Of a DNA stretch of 12,189 nucleotides, positions 7,080 through 12,189 are shown in pieces (within the stretch, counting starts at the first letter, position 1; each line of letters opens with the position of its first letter). Both the position numbers and the translations under genes were made by a program. Source of the DNA: an uncultured Candidatus Peregrinibacteria bacterium (GTDB lineage Bacteria > Patescibacteriota > JACMRA01); the NCBI GenBank assembly GCA_937127165.1, contig CAKZLR010000060.1, positions 1-12,189 of the forward strand, read 5' to 3'. The notes under the pieces are model-generated. The model searched no databases and was not told the DNA's origin. It saw nothing but the letters and a program-made list of their open reading frames with translations.

Positions 7080-7478
7080 AACTTTATCTAAATGAATTCT
7101 TTAAAGTTAATCTTGTAGTTTACAATTTATTCAAATAATGTATACATCCTTTTGGATTGGTTTTATTCTTTTGAATAATATTTTAATCTTTAAAAAACAC
7201 AAATAATATTTAGAATAAATTTATAAATTACCGCTTTAAAAGAACTTTATTTGTATGAATTTGAGCCAATATCCCAATTAAGGCATACTTTTATAGTAAC
7301 TTATTTTGAATTTTCTAATAAAAATGTTTAAGTTTGCAACAACAAGGTAGTTGTTAATTTATTACAATTTTTAAAATAGTTAATTTTTAAGTTAAGTAAA
7401 TTTTTAATTTGACCACACTACTGAATAGTGTACTCACACTATTATAAATAAACAGGAACCGGTTTAATAAGTAGCTAA
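7080..7478. other. AT-rich spacer between two convergent pseudogenes
   Basis: I see no gene. The region lies between the ends of the plus-strand glycosyltransferase pseudogene and the minus-strand TfoX pseudogene. Stops are dense in all frames. Its structured parts are the ACACTA/TAGTGT hairpin set at 7415-7441 and an AACCGGTT palindrome at 7457-7464. Confidence 0.5.
7415..7441. repeat. Three alternating 6-bp arms able to form two exclusive hairpins
   Basis: ACACTA (7415-7420), TAGTGT (7426-7431) and ACACTA (7436-7441) lie in series with spacers of 5 and 4 bases. The middle arm can pair with either outer arm but not both. The set lies about 40 bases beyond the end of the TfoX pseudogene. No T-tract follows on either strand close enough for a standard terminator. 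Confidence 0.5.
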
Positions 7479-7831
7479 TTAATATCTAGTATGTTTTCCT
7501 GGTGCAGCTTGATGAGCTTTATTTACCTATTTTTCTAATTTTTCCTTATCTTCAAAATCTTCCCAGGTAATTCGTAATAATTCAATTTAATTAATAATTT
7601 GTTTTTGACGATATGCACAAAAAGTTGCATTTGCGTATCTAAATAATCTACCAAATTACATTTATCAAATGTAAAGTACAGCTTTCCTATATTTGGCTTA
7701 ATTATGGTAAACATTAAACTTTGTTTAAAAAGACTACATCCTCTAAACATTATTCTAGCGCCAATTCTTCAAATTTTTAAGAAAACATTGTTTAACAAGT
7801 ATTCTAACAAATTCATGGATTTTTTAGCCAT
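7479..7831 (-). pseudogene. Decayed TfoX/Sxy N-terminal-domain protein
   Basis: Reading the minus strand from ATG at 7831 and correcting one frameshift gives a protein of about 117 residues with the TfoX_N pattern. The order is MAKKSMNLLEYLLNNVFLKI, then ARIMFRGCSLFKQSLMFTII (family RxMFGGxGLYxDGxxFALI), GKLYFTFDKCN, and QLFVHIVKNK. Then come KLNYYELPWEDFEDKEKLEK (family MxYYxxPxxxLED), VNKAHQAA and a final GKHTRY before TAA. It is broken by TGA after FLKI, a frameshift between ELP and WED, and TAG where the family usually has Trp (EK-stop-VNKAH). TfoX domains act in competence regulation in some bacteria; stand-alone N-domain proteins are mostly uncharacterised. It starts 33 bases after the hrcA-like stop on the same strand, so the two were probably cotranscribed. 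Confidence 0.8.
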
Positions 7832-7864
7832 TAAGCAGTTTTTTCTTGTTTTAAAGATTAAATT

Positions 7865-8662
7865 TTATGTTTTAGAATCGGGTAATTTTAGAACTTTAGC
7901 TAGACCTTTCAACAATTGTAAATTCTTTTTTTTATTCAGTAATCTAACTGGGGTAATCAGGCCTACAACAGATTTTTCATGACCATCTAACATTACTTCA
8001 ACCGTAATCATTGCATAACCCTTACCTAGAGGTAAAATAGGGTTTTCTGTACCAATTACGGCTTTAATCGAAGAAGGTTTCTCGCCTAATTGTTCTCCAG
8101 TTTCGATTTGTTGTGAGGCAACTTGGTTACCTGTAAGTAGATGTGTTTTATATTTATCTAAATTATCTAAAAAATTTAATATATCTAACACTTTTCCTTC
8201 TGAAGGGTGTGCCAAAAGATTACTTATACCTGAGACACTTTCTATCCTTTCATTAACCGAAAACCCAACCGCTCCGCTCTGTAAAGCCAGCATTCGACTA
8301 ATTTCTTTTTCTAGATTAGCCTGTTTTTGTTGCATTTCTTCAATTTGTTTTTTCAGTTCTTGCTGTTGACGAGCCGTGACTTGTAAACCAATTAACATCT
8401 GATTGATGAACAATTTAAAAGACTTTTCAGTTGGTACACTTCCACTGTTTACAAAGGGTTGGTAAAGATAACCCATCTTTCTAAGAGCGACAAACTCATT
8501 TCTGATTGTAGCTGAAGAGAAATCAAAACCATACTTTTTCTGTAACTCCGTAGATCCTAAACTTTTGCCAGTTTCACAAAACTCCTTGATGAGGGCAAAT
8601 AAAATGTTTTTTTGTCTATTAGTGAGTTCATTAGGGATGTTTGAGGTAGATCTTTTAGGCAT
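7865..8662 (-). CDS. hrcA: HrcA-like heat-inducible transcription repressor, short form
   Basis: HrcA represses chaperone genes by binding CIRCE operators and is tuned by GroEL in well-studied bacteria. The 265-residue protein is shorter than the usual ~340. The winged-helix domain is clear: LTNRQKNILFALIKEFCETG (13-32), GSTELQKKYGFDFSSATIRN (36-55), LRKMGYLYQPFVNSGSVPTE (60-79). A glutamine-rich coiled coil follows at about 97-125. The GAF-like C-terminal part keeps GISNLLAHP (145-153), AVIGTENPILPLG (201-213) and VVGLITPVRLLNKKK (232-246), matching the family's IG-x-EN and GPxRMxY sites. Neither grpE, dnaK, dnaJ nor any CIRCE sequence is in the window. ftsX lies 42 bases upstream on the same strand. 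No Shine-Dalgarno sequence precedes the ATG. It ends in TAA. The missing length suggests reduced insertion regions rather than truncation. Confidence 0.85.
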   Translation of the reverse strand: MPKRSTSNIPNELTNRQKNILFALIKEFCETGKSLGSTELQKKYGFDFSSATIRNEFVALRKMGYLYQPFVNSGSVPTEKSFKLFINQMLIGLQVTARQQQELKKQIEEMQQKQANLEKEISRMLALQSGAVGFSVNERIESVSGISNLLAHPSEGKVLDILNFLDNLDKYKTHLLTGNQVASQQIETGEQLGEKPSSIKAVIGTENPILPLGKGYAMITVEVMLDGHEKSVVGLITPVRLLNKKKNLQLLKGLAKVLKLPDSKT

Positions 8663-8704
8663 AATTAAATAATTTATATAGATTATATAGATTGTGTAGT
8701 GATT
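8663..8704 (-). promoter_or_regulatory. Possible internal promoter or leader between ftsX and hrcA
   Basis: The 42-base gap contains, on the minus strand, TATATAATCTATATAAA, with overlapping TATAAT and TATAAA hexamers made from a repeated ATCTATATA unit. A good -35 partner is not evident. It could give hrcA its own start site or simply be AT-rich spacer. Confidence 0.25.
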
Positions 8705-9595
8705 CTATTGTTGCAAATACTTTTGGGTAGAAAAAAAAGACGTAAACACCCCAACTAGAACTGATATAAAAACCATTAAGCCTAAGGAGAGGTATATTTC
8801 TGGAAGTAAATCAGTCTTGCCAGCATCAACATTAGCTGTAAAATAGCTAGCTACTAAATTACTTAATGGAACAAAAATTATCAAGACTATTATATTAGCA
8901 ATCAAAGCAAAATAGGCTCCTTGGGCAATAAATGGACCTTGAATGTAAGAATTAGTAGCACCCACTAATCTCATAATTTCAATTTCGCTTTTATAGTTAT
9001 AAATGGCTATTTTTAGAATATTCATCATAACTAGTATGGCGATTAAAGAAAAAACAATTACCACAATTAATCCGATAATATTTGTCCAATAATATAGAGT
9101 TTGTAAGCGGTCTATAAAATCTTGTTTATTTAAGACCCTTTTAAAAACTGGCTGGTATTTTTCACTGGTTAATAAGTTGTATACTACTTTATAGTTTTCC
9201 ACTTTGTCTGGTTTTACTAAAAAATAATCTAGATTGATTTCAAAGTCTATGCTAAGTAGAGTGTTCCTAAAACCGTCTGCTTGGTCAGCATTTTGAGCTA
9301 GTTCTCTTTTGGCTTCTTCGTTGTCGACATATCGCCAAGATTGAATCTGAGGAATACGGTCTAGATCCCTTTTGATTTCTGCAATTGTTTGCTCATCCAG
9401 ATCGGGTTCCAAAAAAATAGTAATTTCAATATTATTGTCTAACTGGCGAAGTAGGTGACTAATAGAAGTTCTCAAGATAATAATTATAGCAACCGAAGAA
9501 AGGCTAACGGCTAGTACTGTAATAGCAGTAATTGACAACCAAAAAGATCTAGACAAATTCTTAGCACCTTCAACTAAAGAGTGTTTGTTGAACAT
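8705..9595 (-). CDS. ftsX: Cell-division ABC transporter permease-like protein FtsX
   Basis: FtsX pairs with the ATPase FtsE at the division site and activates peptidoglycan hydrolases. The 296-residue protein has the standard FtsX layout. A short cytoplasmic N-terminus (LVEGAKNLSRSFWLSITAIT) leads into TM1 at about 19-41. A large extracytoplasmic domain follows at about 42-171, starting with NNIEITIFLEPDLDEQTIAE. Then come TM2 (172-194), TM3 (223-245) and TM4 (266-288). The cytoplasmic loop before TM3 carries the conserved EIEIMRLVGATNSYIQGPF (204-222). The usual upstream neighbour ftsE is absent: about 430 bases upstream hold no gene, and beyond them is an unrelated ABC-exporter pseudogene. 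hrcA follows downstream. The start is ATG at 9595 without a Shine-Dalgarno sequence. It ends in TAG. Confidence 0.93.
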   Translation of the reverse strand: MFNKHSLVEGAKNLSRSFWLSITAITVLAVSLSSVAIIIILRTSISHLLRQLDNNIEITIFLEPDLDEQTIAEIKRDLDRIPQIQSWRYVDNEEAKRELAQNADQADGFRNTLLSIDFEINLDYFLVKPDKVENYKVVYNLLTSEKYQPVFKRVLNKQDFIDRLQTLYYWTNIIGLIVVIVFSLIAILVMMNILKIAIYNYKSEIEIMRLVGATNSYIQGPFIAQGAYFALIANIIVLIIFVPLSNLVASYFTANVDAGKTDLLPEIYLSLGLMVFISVLVGVFTSFFSTQKYLQQ

Positions 9596-10024
9596 ATACT
9601 AACATATATTTTTAGTTTTTCCGCAAAAATAGTGAGTATCAACCTATATTGATATTGTCAAATTCGTAATAAATAGAATCTATACTTGTCTCCTTTTATA
9701 TTTGGTATACAAGGATAACGAGTCAATTTTATATTACCATACTTAATATTTTGAATTTAAAAAATTTGAGACAATAATTTATATATAAAAGTATAAAAGA
9801 GTTTATAGTTAATTTTCGCTATTTTTATTTTTTTTCTTATTTTTTTAAACTGTAATTATTTGTTACAATGTTTCATATTCTATATTTTGCTCAAATTTTC
9901 ATCTTTTTATTTAGAGTAAAAATTTAGTTTGCTAGACTTTCTAAATTTTTCTTTTTGTTGATTAAAAACAATCAAACTGAAAGTTATACAACTCTTTTAA
10001 ACTAAATTAAACTCTTTTAAAGTT
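9596..10024. other. Very AT-rich spacer upstream of ftsX
   Basis: I find no gene here on either strand. On the minus strand AAAGGAG (plus-strand 9690-9696), the best Shine-Dalgarno-like sequence in the window, has no ATG, GTG or TTG at a proper distance. It is followed by a short open stretch with little resemblance to any family. A minus-strand TTGACA lies near 9656-9661 without a good -10. The motif ACTCTTTTAAA occurs at 9991-10001 and again at 10011-10021, a 20-base period next to the end of the ABC pseudogene. Confidence 0.5.
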
Positions 10025-11802
10025 TTATTCTATGTTTGTTGTTGAGACTGATTGATAGTTTGCAAATTTACAAGCTCTGTATAAATTCCGTTTTTTTTGA
10101 TGAAGATCGGTTGGTTTTCCTTGCTCTAAGATTTTATCATTTTTGATAACTAAGATATAGTCTGCTTTAATAGTTGTTAATCTGTGAGCGATAATAATAG
10201 CTGTTAGATTTTTCATCAATTCGTTAAGTCCAGTCCCTTCTAGACTTCTTGTTTAGCTTTGTTATCCAAAGATTATGTCGCTTCTTCCAAAATCAAAATA
10301 GATGAATTACTGATAATAGCTATGGCAATGACAATTCTTTATTTTTGTTTCCCGATAGCTTAACCCCCTCTTTCACCTATTTCTGTACCAAATTCTTTGG
10401 GTAATTTTTCAATAAACTTGCATACATTAGCCAATTTTGCGGTTTTTTAGATTTCTTCAATAGTTGCTCCAGATTTACTATAACTAATATTCTCAGCTAT
10501 TATTCCAGAAAACAAATAAGGGTTTTGCAACACACTGCAATATTTTTTATCTAAGGATTTTTGAGTAATATCTAGCCATTATTTATTCATCAATAAATAT
10601 AAAGTAGAATATAAATAGTTATTGATCCGGTTTTCGGTTCGTAAAATCTTAAAATCAAATTAGTAATAAGATTTATCTTCTCCAGATTCTCCAATTATTG
10701 CTGACTTTTGACTAGAACCAATTTCAAAACTAATATCTTCTAGAACTATTTTATCCTCATAATCAAAACTTACATTCGCAAATTTAACTTTAGTTTCAGT
10801 GATCTTAAGCTTTTTAGCACCTGACTTGTCTTGAATTTTTGGTGTCTGGTTGATTACTTCAAAAAGTCTTTAGAATCTGCTTGAGCTTGTTGCATTTGAC
10901 TAATAAGTGACATAGCAAATCAAGGGAATCTAGCTTGTTGTACGGTTGTGTTAGTAAAATTTAACTCTGAAAGAGTAAAAATCCCCTAAGGTAAGTACTA
11001 TAAAATAATGTAGCTGAATATAGCAAATAAAACAATATTGAGTGGTAGCTTACGGATAAAATCAAACTTGTAATAACCTCAAGATTGAATTTTGGCAAGA
11101 TCTTAGATCTTCATCTGTTTATTCTAAATAGGTTTATTCTGACTGTTGTTGTAAAAAAGCCTTGACTATAAGAATAGAAGTTATAGTTTACATTACCCTG
11201 CCAAAAGAACTGTCTTGAATTTGGTTAATAACATTTTGTCTTTTTATCCACAGATAACTAGATTTATACCTGATGGCAATATTGTAAGAAGAGTATTGTT
11301 AGTAGCAAAGCTATTTATCAGCTATAAAAGACCAAAAGAGAATGGTAAAAAAAGCAAGTCGAGAAAAAAGCAAAAACCATTATTAACTTGATTAATAAAA
11401 GTCGAGGTATTTTAAATACTTCTTTGTAGTTTATTTAAAATCTCTTCACTCAACTCGTTGTCAAAATAAACTATCTCAAGACTAAGATTTTTTTGTAAAA
11501 CCTAGAAGCTAAAAGTATTAAGTTTTTAACCTAAAATATCTCTTATATATCCAGGAATACTTTGAAGAGTCGTATTAACTACATCTACAACGATCAGCAA
11601 GACTAAAGACCATGTGATAGAGTATCGAGAGGTGAGAATTTTCATTTTCTATGTTATCCGCAATCAAATCTAAATTTATTAGATTCTTTAGGATGAAAGG
11701 GTTAACTAAGTTTAGCAAAGAATTGTAGCTACAAAACTACATAGACTGCATAGTATCCCTAAAATTTTTAGTTAAAATAATAATTTGCCAAGCAGAGTTC
11801 AT
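10025..11802 (-). pseudogene. Decayed ABC exporter (fused membrane and ATPase domains, MsbA/MdlB type)
   Basis: The 1778 bases match the roughly 590 codons of a typical half-size ABC exporter, and the order of motifs is complete. The minus strand opens with MNSAWQIIILTKNF, then VNPFILKNLI (11706-11677) in the first membrane part. The rest of the membrane domain includes EIVYFDNELSEEILNKLQRS and RGYYKFDFIRKLPLNIVLF-like segments. A linker has SLISQMQQAQADSKRLFEVI. The ATPase domain has KVKFANVSFDYEDK, a Walker A site now reading GESGEDKS (near 10669-10692), LQNPYLFSG, IGERGVKLSGKQK (signature, near 10343-10370), ILILEEAT (Walker B, Asp to Glu) and IIIAHRLTT (H-loop). More than a dozen stops and several frameshifts break it. 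Its last 64 codons are open but are only the tail of the ATPase domain. Export of a lipid, peptide or drug was the likely role; the substrate is unknown. Confidence 0.9.
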
Positions 11803-11829
11803 ATTTTATGAAAAAAGCCTTTTTATTGG

Positions 11830-11835
11830 TATAAT
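11830..11835 (+). promoter_or_regulatory. Candidate extended -10 promoter element
   Basis: TTGGTATAATA holds a perfect TATAAT preceded by TG at the extended -10 position. The -35 region is poor. It points away from the ABC pseudogene and lies about 20 bases before an ATG at 11856 that opens a possible gene remnant, so it may be the surviving promoter of that lost gene. Confidence 0.4.
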
Positions 11836-11855
11836 ACTGTCAAGTATCGAAATTT

Positions 11856-12010
11856 ATGTCTAATTTATTTGTTAACAGAATGTTTCTTTAAGCAAATACC
11901 GTAAAAAAGCTAAATTAGTAAAAATTGTTTGATTGAAAGTGATTTCAGTAAGATTTTTGTTCAAAACAGTAAAGGTGGTAATTATTTATTTTTTCTTTTT
12001 TACGAAATAA
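11856..12010 (+). pseudogene. Possible remnant of a small membrane-anchored protein
   Basis: From ATG at 11856 the frame reads MSNLFVNR; after one frame shift it continues as NVSLSKYRKKAKLVKIV, TGA, LKVISVRFLFKTVKVVIIYF and TAA at 12008. A basic stretch followed by a hydrophobic one looks like the cytoplasmic tail and first membrane helix of an anchored protein. I cannot name a family. Its position, divergent from the ABC pseudogene and just after a TATAAT, supports a former gene, but chance is not excluded. Confidence 0.25.
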
Positions 12011-12189
12011 TTATTCGATTTATTACCGATTCAAACTTTTAATACTTTTAAATAAATTAATTAATTTTAATAAAATTAATGTTTATTTAATTTCAACCAA
12101 ATTACCTAATTATTAATCAATCTATAAAAAAACAAACTGTATTATTATTTGTATTCTGTTTATTTAATAAATTAGTAATAAACAAGTAG
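12011..12189. other. Extremely AT-rich end of window with palindromes
   Basis: No gene is visible. AAATTAATTAATTT (12054-12067) is a perfect palindrome. It overlaps a perfect 9-bp inverted repeat with a one-base centre (TTAATTTTA at 12061-12069 and TAAAATTAA at 12071-12079). With almost no G or C such symmetry can arise by chance. Confidence 0.4.

Noticed and set aside
5986..7831. UGA reassigned to Trp or Gly, as in some CPR bacteria or Mollicutes
   Set aside because: The intact genes contain no in-frame TGA and use TGG for Trp. The pseudogenes also carry TAA, TAG and frameshifts, so recoding UGA would not restore them.
7704..7982. Plus-strand open stretch of 92 codons
   Set aside because: It lies antisense to the 3' end of hrcA and the TfoX pseudogene, and its peptide resembles no family.
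10025..10219. Small independent gene with an AHRLTT motif
   Set aside because: It is the last part of the ABC ATPase domain; the Walker and signature motifs continue upstream in broken frames.
11244..11252. Perfect DnaA box TTATCCACA suggesting a replication origin
   Set aside because: Only one copy was seen, and it falls within the former coding sequence of the ABC exporter pseudogene. No box cluster and no dnaA or dnaN gene is present.
1..12189. Stops and frameshifts as sequencing or assembly errors
   Set aside because: All ten housekeeping-type genes are free of lesions while three accessory genes hold many. Random error would not discriminate. Read mapping is still needed to settle it.
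1..12189. tRNA, rRNA, CRISPR array or insertion sequence
   Set aside because: No T-arm/anticodon-arm pattern, no regularly spaced repeats, and no transposase motif or terminal inverted repeat pair was found by reading both strands.

Overview
The window is AT-rich (roughly 30% GC by eye) bacterial DNA. It carries ten intact or window-truncated genes, three clear pseudogenes, one doubtful remnant, and much unexplained AT-rich spacer. Four things suggest a candidate-phyla (Patescibacteria/CPR-type) bacterium: ribosomal protein genes outside their usual operons, a trimmed L21, a shortened HrcA, and an FtsX gene with no ftsE beside it. This is an inference; no 16S rRNA gene is present. Codon use fits the standard bacterial code. 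S12 carries the insert also seen in Bacillota.

Layout. 1-759 (+) is the C-terminal end of isoleucyl-tRNA synthetase. About 1 kb without a recognisable gene follows, ending in a 21-bp tandem duplication. 1769-2581 (+) is a lone COG1834 (amidinotransferase/DDAH fold) hydrolase with its catalytic residues in place. On the minus strand, 5746 down to 2854 is a compact cluster in the order greA, rplU, rplQ, rplM, rpsL, then a membrane-anchored DUF4230 protein. 5986-7079 (+) is a decayed family-2 glycosyltransferase. On the minus strand, 9595 down to 7479 holds ftsX, an hrcA-like repressor gene, and a broken TfoX N-terminal-domain gene. 11802 down to 10025 (-) is a decayed full-length ABC exporter. 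The last ~390 bases are very AT-rich and may hold a small remnant that diverges from the ABC pseudogene.

How it fits together. The intact genes are mostly housekeeping: translation, transcript cleavage, cell division and heat-shock control. The broken ones are accessory: surface glycosylation, a competence-type regulator and export. By my count only about half the window is intact coding sequence, which is low for a small-genome bacterium. Stop codons and frameshifts sit only in the accessory genes while the housekeeping genes beside them are clean. That pattern suggests ongoing genome erosion rather than poor sequence. I found no convincing new multi-gene system, CRISPR array, tRNA, rRNA or intact mobile element.
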